DNA of 6,143 nt from an uncultured Planctomycetaceae bacterium (GTDB lineage: Bacteria; Planctomycetota; Planctomycetia; Planctomycetales; Planctomycetaceae): assembly GCA_903898975.1 (NCBI GenBank), contig CAIUHT010001434.1, positions 1-6,143 on the forward strand, given 5' to 3'. The position numbers were made by a program, and so were the translations under genes. Positions 1-5,563 of this stretch are shown here, one piece after another (the first letter of the stretch is position 1; every line of letters starts with the position of its first letter). The notes under the pieces were generated by a model. It was given only the letters and a program-made list of their open reading frames with translations. It did no database searches and was not told the DNA's origin.

Positions 1-1286
1 AATTCAGGAGCGGGACGACGATTCAAGACCCGGCGGATGTATTGAGCGTCGTGGAATGACGTGGACTGGTAATTCAGCATCACATCGTCCGCCCCGGGAA
101 CCCCCATGATGTAATTGCACCCCGCCACCCCCAGCAGGGTGAGCAGGGTGTCCATATCGTCCTGGTCGGCCTCGGCGTGGTTCGTGTGGCAGATGTCGCA
201 GCCCATTGGCAGGCCGAGCAGTTTGCCGCAAAAGTGATCCTCCAGCCCGGCCCGAATGATCTGCTTGCCATCGTAGAGGTATTCGGGACCGATGAAGCCC
301 ACCACCGAATTCACCAGCAGCGGCTGATAACGACGGGCGACCGCATAGGCCCGCGCTTCGAGGGTCTGCTGGTCGACTTCGTGATGAAAGCCTGCCGAGA
401 GACAGCTCCCCTGCCCGGTCTCGAAGTACATGAGGTTCTGCCCGACCGTCCCCCGCCGCAGCTCGCGCCCCATGGCCCAGGCTTCATCCAGCAGGGCGAG
501 CGTGACACCGAAGCTGCGATTGGTCCCCTCGGTTCCCGCGATGGACTGAAACAGGAGATCAACCGGCGCCCCGCGGCGGAGCGCTTCGAGCTGACTGGTG
601 AGGTGGGCCAGGACGCAAGACTGGGTGGGAATCTGATGCTGCTGGATCAGGCGATCGAGCAGCTGCAGCAGTCCCGCGACGGTGGCCAGGCTGTCGCCAG
701 CCGGGTTGATGCCGATGACGGCATCACCACAGCCGTAGCAGAGACCATCGAGGATCGCGGCGAAGATCCCGGCGGGGTCGTCAGTGGGATGATTGGGTTG
801 CAGCCGAACCGAGAGCCGGCCGGGCAGACCGAGCGTATTGCGGAAGCGGGTGACAACCTGGCATTTCGTGGCGGCGAGGACCAGGTCCTGGTTCCGCATC
901 AGCTTGCTGACGGCGGCGGCCATTTCCGGGGTGATTCCGGGGGCGACACGGGCCAGTTCCGCGGGGCCGGACTGATCTCCCAGGAGCCACTCGCGAAACT
1001 GGCCCACGGTGAAGCCAGCGAGCGGGGCGAATGCCGCACGATCGTGGGTCTCGAGGATGAGGCGGGTCACCTCATCGTGTTCGGGGGGGATGAGTGGCTC
1101 GGAGAGGAAATGGGCGAGCGGCAGATCGGCGAGAACCAGACCAGCGGCGACCCGCTCGTGGGCGGACTGGGCGGCGACACCGGCGAGCTGATCCCCCGAG
1201 CGGAGCGGACTGGCCCTCGCCAGCAGCGTCTTGAGGTCGGGGAAGGAAAAATGGCGGTTTGCGAGGGAGCAATGCCAACCAGCCAT
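1..1286 (-). CDS. eutB: Ethanolamine ammonia-lyase large subunit (EutB), 3' end cut off by the window
   Basis: EutB is the catalytic TIM-barrel subunit of the adenosylcobalamin-dependent lyase that converts ethanolamine to acetaldehyde and ammonia; it normally works in the cytoplasm with EutC. The minus-strand frame starting at 1286 is open to the edge and gives 428 residues. E. coli EutB is about 453, so roughly the last 25 or more are missing. The translation follows EutB throughout: an N-terminal LRSGDQLAGVAA block (about 28-39), SVRLQPN (159-165), GDAVIGINP (187-195), LYFETGQGS-like MYFETGQGS (286-294), VGFIGPEYLY (329-338), GLEDHFCGKL (347-356), MGCDICHTNHAEADQ (361-375) and DVMLNYQSTSFHD (401-413). 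Residues aligning with the E. coli substrate-binding set are all present: Arg161, Gln163, Asn194, Glu289 and Asp364. The start is fixed by AGGAG seven bases upstream and by matching the family's N-terminus. eutC would be expected beyond the left edge, but this is not visible. Identity is very secure. Confidence 0.96.
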   Translation of the reverse strand, partial: MAGWHCSLANRHFSFPDLKTLLARASPLRSGDQLAGVAAQSAHERVAAGLVLADLPLAHFLSEPLIPPEHDEVTRLILETHDRAAFAPLAGFTVGQFREWLLGDQSGPAELARVAPGITPEMAAAVSKLMRNQDLVLAATKCQVVTRFRNTLGLPGRLSVRLQPNHPTDDPAGIFAAILDGLCYGCGDAVIGINPAGDSLATVAGLLQLLDRLIQQHQIPTQSCVLAHLTSQLEALRRGAPVDLLFQSIAGTEGTNRSFGVTLALLDEAWAMGRELRRGTVGQNLMYFETGQGSCLSAGFHHEVDQQTLEARAYAVARRYQPLLVNSVVGFIGPEYLYDGKQIIRAGLEDHFCGKLLGLPMGCDICHTNHAEADQDDMDTLLTLLGVAGCNYIMGVPGADDVMLNYQSTSFHDAQYIRRVLNRRPAPE

Positions 1287-1293
1287 GGCGCGA

Positions 1294-1298
1294 CTCCT
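1294..1298 (-). promoter_or_regulatory. Ribosome binding site of eutB
   Basis: On the minus strand AGGAG stands seven bases before the ATG at 1286-1284. It is a near-perfect Shine-Dalgarno sequence at ideal spacing and decides the eutB start. Confidence 0.75.
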
Positions 1299-1309
1299 GG
1301 AGGGACTGA

Positions 1310-1346
1310 GGACGTCCCGGCGACGGGCTGCCCCGAGATGGGGCGG
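1310..1346 (-). other. GC-rich hairpins in the eutB leader
   Basis: Read on the minus strand, the untranslated leader holds three self-complementary stretches in a row. GCCCC/GGGGC (1344-1340 with 1334-1330) encloses a five-base loop. CCCG/CGGG (1327-1324 with 1319-1316) encloses TCGC. GGACGTCC (1317-1310) is a perfect 8-base palindrome. They lie about 24-60 bases before the eutB start. They could form leader RNA structure or a protein-binding site, but short GC stems are common by chance in GC-rich DNA. No T-run follows, so they are not classical terminators. Confidence 0.2.
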
Positions 1347-1361
1347 AGATTCTGAGCCCGG

Positions 1362-1367
1362 ATTGTA
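1362..1367 (-). promoter_or_regulatory. Possible -10 element for eutB
   Basis: On the minus strand TACAAT matches the sigma70 -10 consensus at five of six positions and would give a leader of about 70 bases before the eutB ATG. No good -35 hexamer lies 16-18 bases upstream, so this is only a candidate and may depend on an activator or be chance. Confidence 0.22.
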
Positions 1368-1382
1368 CTTCAAGCGACGTTC

Positions 1383-1396
1383 CCCGAGGCGTCGGG
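1383..1396. other. Short inverted repeat abutting the plus-strand -35 candidate
   Basis: CCCGA (1383-1387) and TCGGG (1392-1396) are perfect inverted copies separated by GGCG, ending one base before the TTGACC hexamer. Its position in a divergent intergenic region would suit an operator for a repressor or activator. At five base pairs per arm it could equally be chance. Confidence 0.18.
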
Positions 1397-1397
1397 A

Positions 1398-1426
1398 TTG
1401 ACCCTGTCTGGCTGGGTCTGGAAAAT
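1398..1426 (+). promoter_or_regulatory. Candidate sigma70-like promoter of the two-gene membrane unit
   Basis: TTGACC (1398-1403, five of six against TTGACA) is followed after exactly 17 bases by GAAAAT (1421-1426, four of six against TATAAT). This would start transcription about 20 bases before the first gene's start codon at 1454. It is the best promoter-like pair in the divergent gap. Housekeeping promoters outside Proteobacteria and Firmicutes are less well defined, so this is a prediction only. Confidence 0.35.
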
Positions 1427-1439
1427 CGCGTTGTTCAAC

Positions 1440-1444
1440 GGGAG
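1440..1444 (+). promoter_or_regulatory. Ribosome binding site of the 735-residue gene
   Basis: GGGAG lies nine bases before the ATG at 1454, an acceptable Shine-Dalgarno sequence. It supports that start over the second in-frame ATG at 1466, which would shorten the signal peptide's n-region by four residues. Confidence 0.5.
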
Positions 1445-1453
1445 TGTCTTGTC

Positions 1454-3661
1454 ATGGGGAAGAGCATGGGAACCGACCGCTGTTTCCGCCTGTCGCTGGT
1501 GATGGTGGCGGGAGCCCTCTGGCTCGCTTGCATCCCGCAGGTAGCGGACGCCCAGGCACGGGTGGCCAGCCAGCGCGAGCTGGTGATGGGTGTGCGGACG
1601 CTGGCCAACCGGGCGCGAACCCAGGCGCCACTCCCGATCGAATTGAGCCTGCTCAACACGAAGTCCCAGGTGCTGCGGGGCAACCTGGAGCTGACGCTCT
1701 GGATCGACAACTCGGTGGAGGCACGGATCCTGCTGGCCGATCTGGCGCTGCCGCCAGGGGAGAACCGCCGGCGGCTGATGCTGCCCGAGATCTACCTGGA
1801 CAATCCAGTGACGCAGGTGACGCTCGAAGGCTGGTTCGAGATGTCGAGCCAGCGACTCGACCTGGGTGACAACCACGACGTGGTCGTACCCAACCAGAAA
1901 GAGCGCCACCTGGTGATTCTCGATGTGTCCGAGAGCGGCAACGAAAGCAACCGGACACACCTGGCGGTGCGGGATTCCCTCCAGCTGCAGCGTTACGATC
2001 CAGTCGCCGACATCTATAGCCGCAATGCCGCCGGACGCAGCCAGGGAGCGTCGTCTGGGGAGCTACAGTCCAACCAGAGGACCGTGGTGGTGAACCCAAG
2101 CCTCATGCCGCCGCGCGATTTTCCGACCTCAGCGGAACTGTTGTGTGGCATCGACCTGGTGCTGTTGAGCCCCGAGGGACTGCTGGGACTGAAAGAGCAG
2201 CAGTTGGCGGCCTTGACCGACTGGGTGAAAGCCGGGGGGAGCCTGTGCGTGAGAGTTCCGGTGGGCGAACCGGTGACACCCGTGGCCCTGAAGTTTCTGA
2301 ATGCCTGGGCGTCCGAGGAGAATGAGGGGCCACGCTATCTGACCCTGCCCGGAAAACGGGAGCTGACGCTGCCTGAATCGGAAGCACAGGCCCCGTGGAA
2401 GCGGTTTCATCGAGGCTGGGGGCGGGTGGTCCTGATCGAGGGGGAGCCGGTGTCGGAGGAGTTCACGCTGAGCAGTGAGTGGCTGAAGACCATTGGTTTC
2501 CTGTGGCATCTGCACAGCCAGCGGATTGAAGAGCTGATTGCCTCCCAGCCCAATCCGCAGTGGAAACTGCAGACCAACAGCGAGATCCTGGATCTGCTCA
2601 AAGTGAATGACGTGATGACAAACTCGGCGGAGGCCGCCGAGCGGAGATGGAGCAACCTGCTGCCGCAGATTGTCCAGCAATTGCAACCGCAGGCGGTGAC
2701 CGAGCTCCCCGTGGGACGGTTCCTGGCGGTGCTGGTGCTGTTTTTCGTGGTGGTGATTCCGGGGGACTATTACGGGCTGGGGGCGATTCGCGGTCGGCGC
2801 TGGACGTGGGTCCTGGTCCCCCTCTGCTCGGTCCTGTTCGCCTGGGCGATCTCAGGCATGGCCGATGCAGTGATGGGGCCCAAGGGGTTCGCCCATCAGC
2901 TCGTAATCTCGGATCTGGACAGTGGTGGCCAGCAGGTCAGGCGATCGGTGCTGAACCTGAGAATGGTGTCGGCCCCCCAGATAGCCGAGGAGGACCTGAA
3001 GGCTCAGCTTTACGTCAACATGACACGTTACCAGAACCAGCGATCGGAACAGGTCGGGCTGAACATGGGGAGGAACCGTGGTTCGCGGCAACGGTCGGAA
3101 GCCACCTCAAGCTTCCGGGGGGAAATGCCGGGGGCATACACGGTCGCCGAGCCGCTGACGCGCTGGAGCCCCGTGCTGACCCGGGTGACGAGCCTGGGCC
3201 CAGGGGAGCTGGAGACCGAGTTGAACTGGGCGGAGATCAGGAATCGCGACTGGCGGTACCTGTCCAAGGTGGAGGATCTCATTCGCACGGCGGTCCCCGA
3301 GGCCGAGGTGATCCTGCTCCGCGACGGCACTGTCCTGACTGGTGAGACGGCGACCCGCAGTCGTCGGTTTTCCAACCCAGTGGGGCCACTCGCGGTGGAT
3401 TTGACCACGGGGAGACTGCAGGTGGGACTGCCTGGAACCAACGCCAACCCCCGGAGGTTGCTTGAAGGGGTCTCGACGCAATCGCTGACCGGCTGGTTTC
3501 ACGTGGTGGAGCAGATCAGTCCGACAGGTTCGGGCACACTGGACGACCTCCGAGTGGAGGGGTTTGCGGAAGTGAATTCCGGCCAGGAACTGCTGTTGAT
3601 CATCATTCCTGGCGAGGAACAGACCGTGGTTTATCGCTGGCAACGGGTGATCGCACCATGA
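1454..3661 (+). CDS. Exported, membrane-anchored protein with a glutamine-amidotransferase-like region; probable partner of an ABC-2-type permease
   Basis: This 735-residue protein has no function I can name. Visible architecture: a Sec signal peptide (residues 1-33, hydrophobic core about 13-30, likely cleavage VADA|Q); a beta-rich segment (about 40-145) that reads like an Ig-type sandwich; an alpha/beta region (about 150-330) with the pattern seen in GATase1-like folds, including GIDLVLLSPEGLL and LTDWVKAGGSL; two closely spaced transmembrane helices (about 422-441 and 449-472) with the turn IPGDYYGLGAIRGRR between them; and a C-terminal domain of about 260 residues, rich in Arg, Gly and Ser near 525-560, that matches nothing I know. 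Topology would put the N- and C-terminal parts outside the cytoplasmic membrane. Two helices following a GATase-like region, next to a permease, recalls GldG-type auxiliary proteins and related uncharacterised bacterial membrane proteins. The TGA stop overlaps the next gene's ATG, so the products are probably made together. Existence of the gene is near certain; the role is inferred. Confidence 0.9.
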   Translation: MGKSMGTDRCFRLSLVMVAGALWLACIPQVADAQARVASQRELVMGVRTLANRARTQAPLPIELSLLNTKSQVLRGNLELTLWIDNSVEARILLADLALPPGENRRRLMLPEIYLDNPVTQVTLEGWFEMSSQRLDLGDNHDVVVPNQKERHLVILDVSESGNESNRTHLAVRDSLQLQRYDPVADIYSRNAAGRSQGASSGELQSNQRTVVVNPSLMPPRDFPTSAELLCGIDLVLLSPEGLLGLKEQQLAALTDWVKAGGSLCVRVPVGEPVTPVALKFLNAWASEENEGPRYLTLPGKRELTLPESEAQAPWKRFHRGWGRVVLIEGEPVSEEFTLSSEWLKTIGFLWHLHSQRIEELIASQPNPQWKLQTNSEILDLLKVNDVMTNSAEAAERRWSNLLPQIVQQLQPQAVTELPVGRFLAVLVLFFVVVIPGDYYGLGAIRGRRWTWVLVPLCSVLFAWAISGMADAVMGPKGFAHQLVISDLDSGGQQVRRSVLNLRMVSAPQIAEEDLKAQLYVNMTRYQNQRSEQVGLNMGRNRGSRQRSEATSSFRGEMPGAYTVAEPLTRWSPVLTRVTSLGPGELETELNWAEIRNRDWRYLSKVEDLIRTAVPEAEVILLRDGTVLTGETATRSRRFSNPVGPLAVDLTTGRLQVGLPGTNANPRRLLEGVSTQSLTGWFHVVEQISPTGSGTLDDLRVEGFAEVNSGQELLLIIIPGEEQTVVYRWQRVIAP

Positions 3662-5421
3662 ATTCCCTGCGGCGGCTCTGGCGCAGTGCGACCGGGTGGG
3701 TTGGAAGCTTCACCAATCTCCCCTTGCTCTCGAAAGAACTTTGGGAGCAGGCGGCGCAGCCCCGGACTTACCAGTTCAGGCTGGCTTATGGCCTGTTACT
3801 GCTGGTGCTGAGCCTGTGGCAATTTCTGCCGATGGTGTGGTCAGGGCAGGCGGCGCGGATCGGGGCTGGTGCCGATTTCTTCCGGTTGCTGATGTTCATG
3901 CAGTTATTGGGCCTGTACGCGGTGATTCCCCTGACGACCTGTGGCTGCCTGACCGCCGAAAAGGAGCGGAACACGCTGCAATTGCTGCTGATCACGACGT
4001 TGAGTCCCCAGAAGATTGTGCTGCAGAAGTTCCTGGGCAGGCTGACCCCGATCCTGACCTACCTCTCGCTCTCGTTTCCGGTGCTGGCCCTGGCATACAG
4101 CCTGGGGGGTGTCTCGGTTCCGGCGCTGTGGGGAGGTGGTTTGATCCTGCTGATCACGGCGATCCAGCTGACAGCCCTGGCGGTCGCCTGCTCGGCTTAC
4201 TGCTCGACCACGATGGAATCGCTGATCTGGTATCTGGTCGGCTTCTTCCTGACGTACTGGCCGCTGACCGGCAATGCGAGTCGCATGGGGCTGGACGGCA
4301 CGAGCAATCAAATCGGGGCAGCGGTGTTCGCACTGTTCGTGGGGCTTATGCTGACGGCGATGGCACTGATGTTTGCCGTATCAGTGCTCGAAAGCCGAGC
4401 CGCGCTGACCCCCAAGAATCCCCTGCTGCTGATCTTTCAGATGCTCGACCGGACATTCAATCGCTGGAACTCGGTGACCGGAGGAAAAATCCTGGTCCGA
4501 GACGGTGACCCCCTCCCCGGCTCCCGACCCGTCGCCTGGCGCGAGACAGCGAAGAAATCGCTGGGAACATTTCGGTACCTGTTTCGAGTACTGCTCATCC
4601 TGCAGGCGCCGCTGATTGTGCTCCTGGCGATCGTCAAGGACTCCAACCGTCCCGACCAGGGGATGGAACTGGTGGCCTGGTATCTCAGCGGAGTGCTGGT
4701 GGTGATGGCGACGATGCTGATCATCCACGCCTCAAGCCTGATTGCGGCCGAGCGAGGACGGCAGACACTGCAGGTGCTGTTGTCGACCCCGATCGAGGGC
4801 CCGGAGTTGCTGCGGCAGAAAGAGGCGGGAGTGCTGCGCATGTCGCGGGTCATGCTGATTCCCGTGCTGACCATCCTGCTGTTTCAAGCCTGGTGGTATC
4901 GAGGGCAATCCCATGTCTGGGCCAGCCTCGCGATGACATTTGTGACGGTGCTGGTGCTGCAGCGCCTGCTCACCTGGGTCGCCACCTGGGTGGGCCTGAG
5001 GGTCTCTTCACAGCTCCGCGCCATGGCGATTTCTGCAGCCCTGGCGCTCGCGTGGTGGGCGATTGGCCAATTGGGGCTGTACCATGCCCTCGAACTGCTG
5101 CCACAGCGCGGTCTCGCGCCGGTCAAAGATGTGGTCCTGGATATGCATCCGCTGACGATTCTCTCGCAGATGCGGAACAACCTGACCGTGAATACCGCAG
5201 CACCGGCTTTCGCCGAGATCAGGAATCCCCTGCGCTGGGTCGTGGCGGGAGCGGGAGTGCTGCTGCACCTGCTGGCGTATCTCTGGATCAAGTCCCGGTG
5301 CCTGAAGCAGGCCGACCGGCTGTTGGGGCGACTCTCGGAGGCTGCCGATTCGACGACCGCCGATTCGTCCGAGATCGAACCGCTGGCCACCGATGGCGCT
5401 GCGGCTTTGCCGACGGGCTGA
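3658..5421 (+). CDS. ABC-2-type permease with two homologous halves (12 predicted membrane helices)
   Basis: The 587-residue product is an integral membrane protein of the ABC-2 permease type. Each half has an N-terminal cytoplasmic stretch (PLLSKELWEQ at 22-31; PVAWRETAKK at 291-300), two helices, then the hallmark amphipathic loop (TAEKERNTLQLLL from 99; AAERGRQTLQVLL from 363), then four more helices. By eye the helices lie near 41-60, 74-95, 128-148, 154-180, 186-203 and 219-243, then 306-326, 338-360, 396-412, 420-437, 456-476 and 526-546. The linker at 253-290 and the acidic, Ser/Thr/Ala-rich tail (about 560-587) are polar. In this family such proteins pair with a separate ATPase to move a substrate across the cytoplasmic membrane; here no ATPase is encoded nearby and the substrate is unknown. 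The ATG lies within the ATGA overlap with the preceding stop; a weak GGGTGA (3645-3650) may serve as its ribosome site. Assignment to the permease family is strong; its specific role is open. Confidence 0.92.
   Translation: MNSLRRLWRSATGWVGSFTNLPLLSKELWEQAAQPRTYQFRLAYGLLLLVLSLWQFLPMVWSGQAARIGAGADFFRLLMFMQLLGLYAVIPLTTCGCLTAEKERNTLQLLLITTLSPQKIVLQKFLGRLTPILTYLSLSFPVLALAYSLGGVSVPALWGGGLILLITAIQLTALAVACSAYCSTTMESLIWYLVGFFLTYWPLTGNASRMGLDGTSNQIGAAVFALFVGLMLTAMALMFAVSVLESRAALTPKNPLLLIFQMLDRTFNRWNSVTGGKILVRDGDPLPGSRPVAWRETAKKSLGTFRYLFRVLLILQAPLIVLLAIVKDSNRPDQGMELVAWYLSGVLVVMATMLIIHASSLIAAERGRQTLQVLLSTPIEGPELLRQKEAGVLRMSRVMLIPVLTILLFQAWWYRGQSHVWASLAMTFVTVLVLQRLLTWVATWVGLRVSSQLRAMAISAALALAWWAIGQLGLYHALELLPQRGLAPVKDVVLDMHPLTILSQMRNNLTVNTAAPAFAEIRNPLRWVVAGAGVLLHLLAYLWIKSRCLKQADRLLGRLSEAADSTTADSSEIEPLATDGAAALPTG
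3952..4038 (+). repeat. Internal duplication, copy A: ABC-2 signature loop of the first half
   Basis: This codes for residues 99-127 of the permease. Aligned without gaps to copy B (residues 363-391), 12 of 29 positions are identical by my count, including the E-x-x-R-x-TLQ core, two leucines, the T at position 15, the QK pair and the final G. The repeat is visible in protein; the DNA has diverged. Confidence 0.75.
4744..4830 (+). repeat. Internal duplication, copy B: ABC-2 signature loop of the second half
   Basis: This codes for residues 363-391 of the permease, the counterpart of copy A. The distance from each half's N-terminal proline (22 and 291) to its loop is similar, 77 against 72 residues, which supports duplication of the whole half rather than of the loop alone. 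Confidence 0.75.
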
Positions 5422-5484
5422 TCTCGCCTGCCCGGACGAACGCACCTCGGCCGCACCCATCGTAGAACTCACGGGGCGGTGCCC

Positions 5485-5515
5485 AATTCGCGCGGGTTCG
5501 GCCGGTGCGCAAATT
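5485..5515. other. Inverted repeat in the convergent gap, overlapping the terminator-like hairpin
   Basis: AATTCGCGC (5485-5493) and GCGCAAATT (5507-5515) are inverted copies with one mismatch, around a 13-base GC-rich loop. The right arm shares bases 5513-5515 with the next hairpin, so a transcript could form one structure or the other but not both fully. A smaller hairpin, GGGC-GGT-GCCC, lies just to the left at 5474-5484. Its role may be transcript 3'-end structure. Confidence 0.35.
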
Positions 5516-5545
5516 CGACGAGTGGGGTGTGTCCCCCTGTCGAAT
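5513..5545. terminator. Terminator-like hairpin between the convergent genes
   Basis: ATTCGAC (5513-5519) pairs perfectly with GTCGAAT (5539-5545). Inside it GGGG (5524-5527) can pair with CCCC (5533-5536) around a TGTGT loop, separated from the outer stem by a small asymmetric internal loop. It lies about 90 bases past the permease stop and about 20 bases past the hypE stop. No U-tract follows on the plus strand and only a three-base T-run follows on the minus strand. It is therefore not a textbook intrinsic terminator, but its position suits a shared transcription end or a 3'-end-protecting structure. Confidence 0.45.
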
Positions 5546-5563
5546 CACCCGCGCGCGACCCGT

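Noticed and set aside
1..5. Window beginning with AATTC, as if cut at an EcoRI site
   Set aside because: The eutB frame reads through naturally (PAPE, then a codon starting TT, where the family has PEF), so no cloning junction needs to be assumed.
177..1355. 392-residue plus-strand open frame as a gene
   Set aside because: It is antisense to eutB, whose minus-strand frame matches the family motif by motif; the plus-strand translation is low-complexity Gly/Glu/Arg-rich and has no family resemblance.
1287..1380. Cobalamin riboswitch before the B12-dependent eutB
   Set aside because: I looked for a B12-box-like sequence on the minus strand and found none; the leader is also too short for the full structure.
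1514..1534. Lipoprotein lipobox around the Cys at residue 26 of the 735-residue protein
   Set aside because: The residues before the Cys are W-L-A, a poor lipobox with Trp at -3, whereas VADA|Q a few residues later is a good signal peptidase I site.
1370..1960. 196-residue minus-strand open frame overlapping the divergent gap and the signal-peptide gene
   Set aside because: It lies antisense to a well-supported gene with signal peptide, and its His/Gln/Arg-rich composition is typical of a shadow frame.
2647..3345. 232-residue plus-strand open frame inside the first membrane gene
   Set aside because: It is an out-of-frame reading of the 735-residue gene, rich in Gly, Arg and Pro, without recognisable motifs; the in-frame product contains the two membrane helices.
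3696..4508. 270-residue plus-strand open frame inside the permease gene
   Set aside because: It is out of frame with the permease, whose membrane helices and duplicated ABC-2 loops are only seen in the annotated frame.
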